Assembly (NCBI RefSeq): GCF_004348545.1
Contig: NZ_SMKL01000052.1
Coordinates: 1-43,734 of the forward strand
Source: Jiangella ureilytica
GTDB taxonomy: Bacteria; Actinomycetota; Actinomycetes; Jiangellales; Jiangellaceae
Reading direction: 5' to 3'
Length of the DNA stretch: 43,734 bases
How positions within the stretch are numbered: the stretch's first letter is position 1; every line of letters starts with the position of its first letter. Below the pieces are notes generated by a model that saw only the letters and a list, made by a program, of their open reading frames with translations, made no database searches and had not been told where the DNA came from. Below, one piece after another: positions 26,582 to 35,470 of the stretch. A program made the translations under genes and the position numbers.

Positions 26582-26655
26582 GCCCGAATAGCTCAGTTGG
26601 TCAGAGCAACCGCCTTGTAAGCGGTAGGTCGTCGGTTCGAATCCGACTTCGGGCT
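26582..26655 (+). tRNA. tRNA-Thr (anticodon TGT)
   Basis: A complete 74-nt cloverleaf. The acceptor stem is GCCCGAA/TTCGGGC, with D stem GCTC/GAGC. The anticodon stem is ACCGC/GCGGT with loop CTTGTAA, giving TGT at 26616-26618, which reads ACA (and ACN by wobble) Thr codons. The T arm is GTCGG-TTCGAAT-CCGAC and the discriminator is T at 26655. No CCA is encoded. Confidence 0.97.
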
Positions 26656-26691
26656 CCTGGACATGGGGATGCCGCGCCGGGTCCGTCATGG

Positions 26692-26697
26692 CACGAT
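26692..26697 (+). promoter_or_regulatory. -10-like element of the second methyltransferase gene
   Basis: CACGAT lies 7 nt before ATG 26705 and there is no Shine-Dalgarno, suggesting a leaderless transcript. Confidence 0.35.
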
Positions 26698-26704
26698 CCC
26701 CGTC

Positions 26705-27505
26705 ATGGCCGACCGGAAGCTGCGCTCCATCTTCGACGAGGACGCCGAGCTCTACGACCGCTGCCGGCCGGGTTATCCGGAGGCGATCTTCGACGATCTC
26801 GGAGACCTGGCCGGGCTGGGTCCGGGCAGCCGCGTGGTCGAGATCGGGCCCGGGACCGGGCAGGCGACTCGCCGGCTGGTGGACCGCGGCGCCGAGGTGG
26901 TCGCCGTCGAGCTGGGGGCGAACCTGGCGGCGGTGCTGCGCGCGCGGACGGCGGGACAGCCGGTCGTGGTGGTGGAGGCGGCGTTCGAGCGCTGGGCGCA
27001 CGCAGCGCCGCCGGCGTCGGCCGACCTGGTGACGTCGTTCACCGCCTGGCATTGGCTCGACGCCGCCGTGCGAGGCGAGCGGGTGGCCCGCGTGCTGCGG
27101 CCCGGCGGCGCCCTGGCCACGGTGACGACGGAGCACGTGCTCGGCGGCACCGCGGACTTCTTCGCCGACGTGCAGGAGTGCTACGAGCGCTGGGACCCGG
27201 CCACGCCGCCCGGCCTGCGCCTCACGCCGGCCGACGAGATCGCGCCGCTCACCGACGAGGTCGACGAATCACCGCTGTTCGAGCCGGCCGTCCGCCGCCG
27301 CTACCGCGCCGACGTCACCTACGACCGGCAGGGCTACCTCGACCTGCTGTCGACGTACTCCGGCCACCGCGCGCTCCACCCCGACCTGCGCCGAGGGCTG
27401 TACGACTGCATCGGCGCCCTGATCGACGACTACGGCGGCAGCGTCACCAAGGCCTATCTCTACGAGCTCCGCGTCGCCCGCACGTGGCCGGCGAAGAGCC
27501 ACTGA
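26705..27505 (+). CDS. Class I SAM-dependent methyltransferase
   Basis: A 266-residue methyltransferase of the Methyltransf_11/25 type. An N-terminal helix (FDEDAELYDRCRPGYPEAIFDDL) leads to motif I VVEIGPGTGQATRRL at about residues 43-57 and an acidic strand AVEL. The sequence LVTSFTAWHWLD then matches the subgroup often annotated as trans-aconitate or generic methyltransferases. The substrate is unknown. The ATG at 26705 is chosen because a -10-like CACGAT sits 7 nt upstream and the 14-codon in-frame extension is not conserved-looking. Its 3' end overlaps the start of a decayed phosphotransferase gene. Confidence 0.85.
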   Translation: MADRKLRSIFDEDAELYDRCRPGYPEAIFDDLGDLAGLGPGSRVVEIGPGTGQATRRLVDRGAEVVAVELGANLAAVLRARTAGQPVVVVEAAFERWAHAAPPASADLVTSFTAWHWLDAAVRGERVARVLRPGGALATVTTEHVLGGTADFFADVQECYERWDPATPPGLRLTPADEIAPLTDEVDESPLFEPAVRRRYRADVTYDRQGYLDLLSTYSGHRALHPDLRRGLYDCIGALIDDYGGSVTKAYLYELRVARTWPAKSH

Positions 27506-27883
27506 CCGCCGGCCGGCTCACGGCCGGAGTCGTTCGTGTGGGCGACACGGTGCGCCGCGCGGCCGGTCCGCATCCGGAGTTCACCGCCGCGCTGCTGCGG
27601 CTGCTCGAGAGCCGCGGCTTCGACGGCGCACCGCGGCAGCTGGGCACCGACGCCCCGGCTCGCGGTCGTCGCCGACGGCTACGGACTCGCCCGCCGCCAG
27701 CGGGCCGGACCGGTCGACGCGATGCTGGAGCGTCCGGAACGCCATGCGCGCTGGTGGGCCGGCCGGCCGGAGCCCCGAGCGCCGGAGGTCGAGACATGGT
27801 CCTGGCGCGAGCACGCGCACACGCTCGCCCACAGCACCCTGTTCACGGCTGCTCTCGGCGCCGGCGGCGACGGGCGGCCATGA
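27484..27883 (+). pseudogene. Decayed aminoglycoside-phosphotransferase-family gene
   Basis: Reading frame 1 from GTG 27484 gives an N-terminus typical of the APH/choline kinase-like family: TAGVVRVGDTVRRAAGPHPEF, then LLRLLESRGFDGAPRQLGTD. Near 27650 the homology shifts to frame 2 and continues as LAVVADGYGLARRQRAGPVDAMLERPERHARWW to TGA 27883, which resembles the C-terminal helical part of the same family. The middle, including the catalytic HGD loop and DFD motif, is missing. So the gene has lost about 150-200 codons and its frame. Its 3' end overlaps the convergent MFS gene by 41 bp. Confidence 0.7.
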
Positions 27884-29156
27884 CGTCGCGGATCGGCGGG
27901 ACGACCACGCCGCTCTCGGCCAGGCGGCGGCGGGCCAGCCGGCGCGAGCGCAGGATGCCCACCAACCCGATCGCCCACATCACGTACTGCACGCACATCG
28001 CGACCCGGAAGTCGTCGAGGCCATAGGTCGACGTGCCGCCGGTGCGGGCGTCGAGCACGAGGCCGATCGCGAGGATCGTCAGCAGCGAGGCCAGGAACCC
28101 GCCCACGTTGACGATGCCCGTGGCGGTGCCGAGCCGGTTCGGCGGGTTGAAGGTACGGGCGAAGTCGAAGCCGATCATCGAGCCAGGGCCGCTCAGCGCC
28201 ATCGACAGCACCAGCAGGACCAGCAGCCAGCCCGGCGCGCGGCCGGGCAGCAGCAGGACCGCGGTCCAGGCGGCCGCGTTCGCGACCACGATGCCGAGCA
28301 CCAGCCACGACCGCCGCAGCGGGTGCCGCTGCACCATGACGCCGATGATCGGCCCGGCGACGACGCCGGCGATCACCGTCAGCGTCAGCAGCGCACCTGC
28401 CGCCGCCTCGGACACCCCTTCGGCCGACACGAGGAACGGGAAGCCCCACATCAGCGCGAAGACCGTGCCGGAGAACTGCGTGGTGAAGTGCGTCCACAGC
28501 CCCAGCCGCGTGCCCGGGTGCCGCCACGCCGTGACCAGGTCCGCACCCAGGTGCCGCATCGAACGGTCCTGCACCGGCTGGGCCCGCGCTGAGGGAGTGT
28601 CGCGCAGCGCCGCCGCCGCGAGGACGCCCACCAGCACCCCGGTCGCGGCGGCGGAGCCGAACGCCGCGCTCCACCCGTAGGAATGCAGGACGAGGACGAA
28701 CGGGACGGCGGACAACACTTGCCCGGACTGCCCGACCAGACCGGTGAGCTGGGTCATGACCGGCACGCGGCCGGGCGGGAACCAGGCCGAGACGATGCGC
28801 AGCACGCTGACGAACGTCAGTGCGTCGCCCATGCCGACCAGGACCCGGCCGGTCGCGGCCACCGGCACGGACCCCGCCACTGCCAGCACGCCCTGGCCCA
28901 GTGCCATCAGCAGTGCCCCGGCGATGACCAGCCGCCGGCCGCCGACGCGGTCGAGCAGCAGCCCGATGGGGATCTGCAGGCCGGCGTAGACCACCAGCTG
29001 CAGCACGACGAACGACGCGAGCACGCTGGCCGACACGTCGAACCGGTCGGCGGCATCGAGCCCCGCGACGCCGAACGTCGTGCGGTGCATGACGGCGACG
29101 ATGTAGGCGGATATGCCGACGGCCCAGATCGTCCAGGCGCGGCGCGGTGTCGACAT
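27843..29156 (-). CDS. MFS transporter
   Basis: A 437-residue major facilitator with 12 predicted helices. It has the motif-A-like loop LLLDRVGGRRLVIAG between helices 2 and 3, a central cytoplasmic loop (RDTPSARAQPVQDRSMRHL) and an Arg-rich cytoplasmic C-terminus (RRRRRREQP). Substrate cannot be deduced. ATG 29156 has a GACAAT -10-like element 9 nt upstream, while an in-frame upstream start would lie beyond it. Its 3' end overlaps the phosphotransferase pseudogene, and a 385-bp non-coding stretch lies on its 5' side. Confidence 0.88.
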   Translation of the reverse strand: MSTPRRAWTIWAVGISAYIVAVMHRTTFGVAGLDAADRFDVSASVLASFVVLQLVVYAGLQIPIGLLLDRVGGRRLVIAGALLMALGQGVLAVAGSVPVAATGRVLVGMGDALTFVSVLRIVSAWFPPGRVPVMTQLTGLVGQSGQVLSAVPFVLVLHSYGWSAAFGSAAATGVLVGVLAAAALRDTPSARAQPVQDRSMRHLGADLVTAWRHPGTRLGLWTHFTTQFSGTVFALMWGFPFLVSAEGVSEAAAGALLTLTVIAGVVAGPIIGVMVQRHPLRRSWLVLGIVVANAAAWTAVLLLPGRAPGWLLVLLVLSMALSGPGSMIGFDFARTFNPPNRLGTATGIVNVGGFLASLLTILAIGLVLDARTGGTSTYGLDDFRVAMCVQYVMWAIGLVGILRSRRLARRRLAESGVVVPPIRDVMAARRRRRREQP

Positions 29157-29541
29157 GAGGGTTCCATTGTCCACCGTGACCCGTCGGCGCGAACGCGAAG
29201 GACCCGGCACCCCAGGATGGAGCACCGGGCCCTCCGGCTTCGGTCACGAGGGCATGTGACCATTCCGACTGCGGGTTTGATTTCAGGCGGTCCCCACAAC
29301 CGGAGGTGGCGGCCCGAAAGCCGCCACGTCCGAGAATGCGCGGCTGCTCGCAACGCATGACGATCTCGCGCAGAATTCGACCGGGCAAACACTTTCAGAG
29401 ATCGACTTGTCGTGCATGCCGACGCGCCCGGACCTGGGAACACGCTGACCGATTTGCCGGTAAACGTCAGGAAAGATCGGCCGATCGGTGGATGCCCCTA
29501 TCGGACCAACGGCACCGGGTTCGGCTCACAGAGAAAGGCAC
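29157..29541. other. 385-bp stretch without a gene, with two hairpins
   Basis: Between the MFS start and the CBS gene stop I see no credible coding sequence. It contains a perfect 8-bp stem (GTGGCGGC at 29306-29313, GCCGCCAC at 29320-29327, loop CCGAAA). A second imperfect hairpin lies near 29195-29232 (AGGACCCGG...CCGGGCCCT). A near-palindrome TTTGCCGGTAAA lies around 29454. No T-tract follows the hairpins. It may be a long 5' leader of the MFS gene or hold a small RNA; no known riboswitch consensus was recognised. Confidence 0.4.
29166..29171 (-). promoter_or_regulatory. -10-like element of the MFS gene
   Basis: On the minus strand GACAAT lies 9 nt upstream of ATG 29156, in a setting without a clear Shine-Dalgarno. 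It suggests a short-leader or leaderless transcript. Confidence 0.35.
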
Positions 29542-29982
29542 TCAGGTGGCGGCGGTGCGAATGTAGGACGAGAGCGAATCGCGTTCCACCTCGAGTTCGG
29601 TGATACGGATCTTCACGACGTCGCCGATGCTCACGATGCCGTCGAGGCGGCCGTCGTCGCCGACCACCGGCATGTGCCGGAACCGGCCCAGCGTCATGGC
29701 CTCGGCGAGTTCGTCGATGTGCGCGCCGGCGACGCAGGTCTGGACCTCGGCGGTCATGATGGCGGAGACCGGCTCGGAGAGGATCGCGGCACCGCGGACG
29801 GCGAGCGCGCGCACGATGTCGCGCTCGGAGACGATGCCGTCGATGGCGTTGCCGTCGGCCGACACCACGACGGCGCCGATCCGGTTCTCGGCCAGGACGG
29901 AGAGAAGTGTGCGGACATCGGTGTCGGGGGGCACCGTCACGACGGTCCTGCCCTTGGTCCGGATGATGTCGGAGATGCGCAT
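29542..29982 (-). CDS. CBS-domain pair protein
   Basis: A 146-residue protein made of two CBS motifs: first VPPDTDVRTLLSVLAENRIGAVVVS...DGIVSERDIVRAL, then AGAHIDELAEAMTLGRFRHMPVVGDDGRLDGIVSIGDVVK. Stand-alone CBS pairs bind adenine nucleotides and act as energy or redox sensors; the partner is unknown. GTAGGAGG lies 7 bases before the ATG. A 10-bp palindrome (GGAGTACTCC) lies 23 bp upstream. Confidence 0.9.
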   Translation of the reverse strand: MRISDIIRTKGRTVVTVPPDTDVRTLLSVLAENRIGAVVVSADGNAIDGIVSERDIVRALAVRGAAILSEPVSAIMTAEVQTCVAGAHIDELAEAMTLGRFRHMPVVGDDGRLDGIVSIGDVVKIRITELEVERDSLSSYIRTAAT

Positions 29983-30005
29983 CGGGGGCCTCCTACGCCG
30001 GCATC

Positions 30006-30015
30006 GGAGTACTCC
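30006..30015. promoter_or_regulatory. GGAGTACTCC palindrome upstream of the CBS gene
   Basis: A perfect 10-bp palindrome 23 bp before the CBS gene start, in the 98-bp gap to the LacI gene stop. It could be an operator; no regulator is indicated. Confidence 0.3.
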
Positions 30016-30080
30016 TGGTGCCTTTGAACCGTACGGCGTTCGCGTCGATCCGGAAAGGCTTCTGAACAGTCGAGGGCGGT

Positions 30081-31118
30081 TTACCCGGGAATCTCCACCC
30101 CAAGTGCGCCGGCCGGCGCCGCGCCCGTCGACCCGCGCACCACGAGCTCGGGCGTGAAGAGCAGCTCCGAGCGGTCCGCCGGCACCCCCGCGATCTGCTC
30201 CATCAGCACCTGGACGGCCGCCGCCGCCATGGCCGGGACCGCTTGGCGGACGGTGGTGAGCGGCGGGTCGGTGAACGGGATGAGCGGAGAGTCGTCATAG
30301 CCGATGACGGACACGTCGCCCGGCACCGAGAGCCCGCGCTGCCGGACCGCGCGCACCGCGCCCAGGGCCATGAGGTCCGAACCACACACGATGGCCGTGC
30401 ACCCGGCGTCGAGCAGCTGTGCGGCGCAGGCCCGGCCGCCCTCGACGGTGAAGAAGGACGTGACGACCACGCGCTCCGGGTCCGGTGCGCCGGGCACCGC
30501 GCGCAACGCCCGCGTGAACCCCTCGATCTTGCGCGCGGCCGGGACGAACCGGCGCGGCCCGATGGCCAGCCCGATGCGCCGGTGCCCGAGCGACACCAGG
30601 TGCTGCACCGCGAGCTCGGCGGCCGCGACGTCGTCGGTGGAGACGAAGGGTGCGTCGAGCCCCGCGACGAACCCGTTGACCAGCGCGATCGGGAGCCCCA
30701 GCTCGCGCAGGCGGTGGTAGCGCGCCGGGCTGGCGGTACTGTCGGCGTGCAGCCCGGAGACGAACAGGATGCCGGCGACGCCGCGGTCGAGCAGCATCTC
30801 GACGTACTCGTCCTCGCTGACCCCGCCGGGCGTCTGCGTGCACAGCAGCGGCGTGTACTCGCGCTGCGCCAGGATGGTCTCGATGACCTGGACGAACGCC
30901 GGGAAGACGGGGTTCTCGAGCTCCGGCACGATCAGCCCGATGAGCCCGGCGCTGGTGGAGCGCAGCCGGCTCGGCCGCTCGTAGCCCAGCACGTCGAGCG
31001 CGGCCAGCACCGCCTGCCGCGTCTGCGCGGCCACTCCGGGCTTGGCGTTGAGCACCCGGCTGACCGTCGCCTCGCTGACGCCGGCGTGCAGGGCGACGTC
31101 GCTGAGCCGCACCGTCAT
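30081..31118 (-). CDS. LacI-family transcriptional regulator
   Basis: The 345-residue protein has a complete LacI-type helix-turn-helix (VRLSDVALHAGVSEATVSRVLNAKPGVA, residues 3-30), a hinge (RPSRLRSTSAGLIGLIVP) and a periplasmic-binding-like sensor domain ending in VIGYDDSPLIPFTDPPLTTVRQ. Members bind sugars and usually repress uptake or catabolic genes. It is divergent from the msiK-like gene across 206 bp, so it may regulate itself, msiK, or both. A perfect 10-bp palindrome lies 6 bp before the start and contains the -10-like TACCGT. Confidence 0.92.
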   Translation of the reverse strand: MTVRLSDVALHAGVSEATVSRVLNAKPGVAAQTRQAVLAALDVLGYERPSRLRSTSAGLIGLIVPELENPVFPAFVQVIETILAQREYTPLLCTQTPGGVSEDEYVEMLLDRGVAGILFVSGLHADSTASPARYHRLRELGLPIALVNGFVAGLDAPFVSTDDVAAAELAVQHLVSLGHRRIGLAIGPRRFVPAARKIEGFTRALRAVPGAPDPERVVVTSFFTVEGGRACAAQLLDAGCTAIVCGSDLMALGAVRAVRQRGLSVPGDVSVIGYDDSPLIPFTDPPLTTVRQAVPAMAAAAVQVLMEQIAGVPADRSELLFTPELVVRGSTGAAPAGALGVEIPG

Positions 31119-31124
31119 GGACGG

Positions 31125-31134
31125 ACGGTACCGT
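31125..31134. promoter_or_regulatory. ACGGTACCGT palindrome at the LacI gene promoter
   Basis: A perfect palindrome ending 6 nt before the LacI ATG. On the minus strand its TACCGT half is positioned as a -10 of a leaderless transcript, so a protein bound here would shut off the gene; autoregulation is the simplest reading. Confidence 0.45.
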
Positions 31135-31170
31135 GCGGGCCACCCCGGCCAGCGCCCGCCGGGAGGCCGA

Positions 31171-31186
31171 CGTGACCTACGTCACG
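31171..31186. promoter_or_regulatory. CRP/GlxR-type binding site upstream of msiK
   Basis: CGTGACCTACGTCACG fits the actinobacterial CRP consensus TGTGANNTANNTCACA at all positions except the outermost base of each arm. A further GTGAC half-site follows at 31192. The centre lies about 46 bp before the start site predicted from the -10 at 31213, a position used for activation. Confidence 0.55.
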
Positions 31187-31212
31187 CCCGGGTGACGTCG
31201 CGCACGCCGACC

Positions 31213-31218
31213 TATAGT
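31213..31218 (+). promoter_or_regulatory. -10 element of the msiK promoter
   Basis: TATAGT is a near-consensus -10 hexamer. The -35 region (GTGACG/GGTGAC at about 31191-31197) is weak, which fits an activator-dependent promoter with the CRP-like site just upstream. It implies a leader of about 100 nt. Confidence 0.5.
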
Positions 31219-31324
31219 GTCTCGTATCACCCGCAACCTGTCAGAAACCTGCGGGACAACTTCATACCCCGTCCACTTCACAACGGATCGTCCGGCACGT
31301 ACCTGCCGGTGAAGGGAATCAACG

Positions 31325-32446
<1,122 letters not shown>

Positions 32447-32493
32447 CCGCCTCACCCGATCGGCCGGCGGCGAGGATCCGCGGCTTCGTACGG

Positions 32494-32499
32494 GACAAT
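32494..32499 (+). promoter_or_regulatory. -10-like element of the DUF4032 gene
   Basis: GACAAT lies 6 nt before ATG 32506 and no Shine-Dalgarno is present, suggesting an own leaderless promoter in addition to read-through from msiK. Confidence 0.45.
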
Positions 32500-32505
32500 G
32501 TCCCC

Positions 32506-33774
32506 ATGGAGCTTCGGATCCTCGCCGCACCGCGCGAGCAGCAGGCTCTCCTCGACCTGCCCTGGGACATGCCCCTCGAGCAGTGGCCCGAGTGGTACCT
32601 GGTCGCGCTCCCCCGAGGCATCTCGCGGCACGTCGTCCGCTTCACCCGGCTCGGCGGCAACGTCTACGCGCTGAAAGAGATCGTCAAGCCGTTCGCCGAC
32701 CGCGAGTACCAGATGCTGCGCGACCTCGCCCGGCTCGACGTCCCCGCGGTCCAGGCCGTGGGCGTCGTCAGCGGCCGCGAGGCTCCCGGCGGCGAGCCGC
32801 TCGACTCCGTTCTGGTCACCCGGCACCTGCAGTTCTCGCTGCCCTACCGGGCGCTGTTCGCCCGCATGATGCGCCGAGACACCGTCGACCGCCTCATTGA
32901 CGCCCTCGTCGTCCTCATCGCCCGGCTGCACCTCACCGGCTTCTACTGGGGCGACTGCTCGCTGTCCAACACGCTGTTCCGCCGCGACGCCGGCGCGTTC
33001 GCCGCGTACCTCGTCGACGCCGAGACCGGCGAGCTGCACAACTCCCTCAGCGCCGGCCAGCGCGCCCACGACCTCGACACCGCCCGCACGAACATCGCCG
33101 GCGAGATGATGGACCTGCTCGCCGCCGGCCAGCTCGACGAGACCGTCGACCCCATCGCCGTCAGCGACCAGGTGGTCGAGCGGTACGAGGCGCTGTGGAC
33201 CGAGCTCACGGAGTGGGAGGCGTTCGACGTCAACGAGCGCTGGCGCATCGCCCGCCGGGTCGACCGCCTCAACGAGCTGGGCTTCGACGTCGACGAGCTC
33301 GACATCGTCACCGACATCGGCGGGCGCACCATCCGGGTGCAGCCGAAGGTCGTCGACCCCGGCCACCACTCGCGCCGGCTGCTCCGCCTCACCGGCATCG
33401 ACGCGCAGGAGAACCAGGCCCGCCGGCTGCTCAACGACCTCGACACCTACGCCGCGGTCACCGACCAGCAGGGCGAGGACGAAGAGATCGTCGCCAACGC
33501 GTGGGTCATGGACGGCTACGAGCCGGTGCTGCGGGCCATCCCGCGCGAGCTGCGCGGCAAGCTCGAGGGACCGGAGATCTTCCACGAGGTGCTCGAGCAC
33601 CGCTGGTACCTCTCCGAGAACCTCGGCCGCGACGTCGGCCTCCAGGAGGCCGCGCGCGACTACGTCGAGAACGTGCTGCGTCACAAGCCGGACGAGCTGG
33701 CCATCCTGGGCGGGACCAGCGCCGAGGCCGACACCACCCAGCCGTTCCGCATCACCTGGAACGACCTGCAGTAA
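32506..33774 (+). CDS. DUF4032 protein with a kinase-like N-terminal domain
   Basis: The 422-residue protein resembles the DUF4032 family. The N-terminal half carries the landmarks of a protein-kinase-like fold: Lys57 in VYALKEI, Glu67 (REYQM) as a possible helix-C partner, a catalytic-loop-like LHLTGFYWGDCSLSN (Asp150, Asn155), and Asp171 in YLVDAETGEL in place of DFG. The C-terminal half (about 240-422) is the DUF4032 region proper. It is soluble and acidic. Substrate and role are not known to me. It is 59 bp after msiK on the same strand and has its own leaderless-type -10. Confidence 0.8.
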   Translation: MELRILAAPREQQALLDLPWDMPLEQWPEWYLVALPRGISRHVVRFTRLGGNVYALKEIVKPFADREYQMLRDLARLDVPAVQAVGVVSGREAPGGEPLDSVLVTRHLQFSLPYRALFARMMRRDTVDRLIDALVVLIARLHLTGFYWGDCSLSNTLFRRDAGAFAAYLVDAETGELHNSLSAGQRAHDLDTARTNIAGEMMDLLAAGQLDETVDPIAVSDQVVERYEALWTELTEWEAFDVNERWRIARRVDRLNELGFDVDELDIVTDIGGRTIRVQPKVVDPGHHSRRLLRLTGIDAQENQARRLLNDLDTYAAVTDQQGEDEEIVANAWVMDGYEPVLRAIPRELRGKLEGPEIFHEVLEHRWYLSENLGRDVGLQEAARDYVENVLRHKPDELAILGGTSAEADTTQPFRITWNDLQ

Positions 33775-33822
33775 ACCCTCTGTTATGGTGCTGCGCGCGG
33801 GCACTTGAAACATGGGAACTGG

Positions 33823-35406
33823 ATGAGGCACCACACCATACGCACCCGCAGTGTCTTCGCTCTCGCGGCCGTCGCGTCCGGCGCCGCTCTCGTGCTCGCC
33901 GCGGCGGGCTCGGCGAGCGCCCAGGACGTGCCGCTCACCACCGAGAACCCGCGGCCCAACTCCGCCCCGCTGACGGGCGGCGACGCGGCCTACGAATACG
34001 CTCCGACGATCATCGCCGAGAACGGCGTCTACCGCATGTGGTACTGCGGGCAGGACCCGCAGGGCGCCGTGCCCGGCGACGACATCCTGTACGCGGAGTC
34101 GCCGGACCTGAACGGGCCGTTCACCGCTCCCGGCGGCGGCGACCCGCTCATCGTCTTCGAGGGCCGCGGCGACGGCAGCTTCGACGGGCAGCACACCTGC
34201 GACCCGTCGATCGTCAAGGTCGGCGGCACCTACTACATGTACTACGGCGCGGCGGTGAACGACGGCGTCACCACCATCGGCGTCGCCCGCAGCGCCGACG
34301 GCCTGAGCTGGGAGCGCATGGTCTCGGCGCCCGTCATCGCGCCGGCGAACCAGCAGGACACCGGCAACGACTACGGCGCCGGCCAGCCCAGCGCCGTCCA
34401 CCTCGACGGGCTGTTCTACCTGATCTTCACCGACACCACGGGTGCCGGCGCGCTGCGCAGCAACGGCGCCGGCCAGTTCGCGTGGCGCTCGGCCGATCCG
34501 ACGTTCGCCACCGGTACCGAGGTCTTCACGGCCGAGGGCTGGCAGGCGAGCACGCCGGAGAACGACCGCAGCTTCTCGGTGGCCAACGCGTTCTCGGCCG
34601 ACTGGCAGTACTCCGACGAGCTCGAGTCGTTCATCATCGCCCACAACAACGACGCCGGCCGCACCACGCTGACGTTCCTGGGCACCGAGAACCTCGCCGA
34701 GCACCCGTACGCCCCGGTGAGCATCGAGGGCGCCTGGGTCGAGGGGCCGGGCGCCGTGTCGCTGCCGGACAAGCACGCCGTCGACGACGGTGCCGAGGAG
34801 TGCGGACGGGTGCCGGTCGACGTCATCCACTCCAGCCGGTCCGACGGCGTCCCGCCGCAGGACCTCGTGCGCAAGGGCATCGACCTCGTCGCGCCGATCG
34901 ACTGCGAGACGCCGACGCCCACCCCCACCGAGGACCCGACGGACGAGCCCACCGAGGACCCGACCGACGAGCCCACCGACGAGCCCGACTCCGGGCTCCC
35001 GCTGCCGATCCTCGACCTCTCCCGGGCCGAGATGCAGATGGTCGACGCCGTCGACGAGGCGCGCGCCGAGGCGGGCTGCCCGGCGCTGCGTGTCGACTCC
35101 AGGCTCACTCTCGCGTCGCGTGCGCACAGCGAGGACATGCGTGAGCGCTCCTATTACTCGCACGTCAACCCCGAGGGCGAGGGGCCCGAGGAGCGGGCCG
35201 CCGACAAGGGCTACACGGCCCAGGTCGGCGAGAACCTGTCCCAGGGCGTGCGCAGCGCGCAGCAGGTCGTGCGGTCGTGGGAAGACGGCGGCGACGAGCG
35301 CGACCGGCTGCTGGACTGCTCGTACACCTCGGTGGGCGTCGGCACGGAGCGCGGCGGCCTGCTCGGTCTGTCGTCCTGGTGGACGCTCATGCTGGGCACC
35401 GACTGA
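33823..35406 (+). CDS. Secreted beta-propeller and CAP-domain fusion protein
   Basis: The 527-residue product has a signal peptide (VFALAAVASGAALVLAAAGSASA). A five-bladed-propeller domain like those of GH43/GH32-type enzymes follows (about 30-330; YEYAPTIIAENGVYRMWYCG, CDPSIVKVGGTYYMYYGA). Next comes an acidic Pro/Thr linker (TPTPTEDPTDEPTEDPTDEP) and a CAP/SCP domain (about 400-527). The CAP domain has His in RAHSEDMRERSYYSHVNPEG and the GENLSQG and SWWTLMLG strands. CAP proteins are secreted and often bind lipids, metals or the cell wall. This pairing is uncommon; it may attack or bind a surface polysaccharide. ATG 33823 is chosen over TTG 33805 because it begins a normal signal peptide. 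Confidence 0.85.
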   Translation: MRHHTIRTRSVFALAAVASGAALVLAAAGSASAQDVPLTTENPRPNSAPLTGGDAAYEYAPTIIAENGVYRMWYCGQDPQGAVPGDDILYAESPDLNGPFTAPGGGDPLIVFEGRGDGSFDGQHTCDPSIVKVGGTYYMYYGAAVNDGVTTIGVARSADGLSWERMVSAPVIAPANQQDTGNDYGAGQPSAVHLDGLFYLIFTDTTGAGALRSNGAGQFAWRSADPTFATGTEVFTAEGWQASTPENDRSFSVANAFSADWQYSDELESFIIAHNNDAGRTTLTFLGTENLAEHPYAPVSIEGAWVEGPGAVSLPDKHAVDDGAEECGRVPVDVIHSSRSDGVPPQDLVRKGIDLVAPIDCETPTPTPTEDPTDEPTEDPTDEPTDEPDSGLPLPILDLSRAEMQMVDAVDEARAEAGCPALRVDSRLTLASRAHSEDMRERSYYSHVNPEGEGPEERAADKGYTAQVGENLSQGVRSAQQVVRSWEDGGDERDRLLDCSYTSVGVGTERGGLLGLSSWWTLMLGTD

Positions 35407-35458
35407 CCCACGGTCCCGGCCGGCCGAAATTCGCTCGCGGCGGGGGCGAGGTGAGTCC

Positions 35459-35464
35459 TACGGT
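35459..35464 (+). promoter_or_regulatory. -10-like element of the tandem GNAT gene
   Basis: TACGGT lies 6 nt before GTG 35471 and no ribosome site is visible, consistent with a leaderless transcript. Confidence 0.45.
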
Positions 35465-35470
35465 GCTCCA

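Noticed and set aside
26582-26655. tRNA-Thr as an integration site for a mobile element
   Set aside because: No integrase gene and no repeat of the tRNA 3' end were seen in the window.
29306-29327. Perfect 8-bp hairpin as an intrinsic terminator
   Set aside because: No T-tract follows on either strand and it lies far from the CBS gene stop, so it is reported only as a structure.
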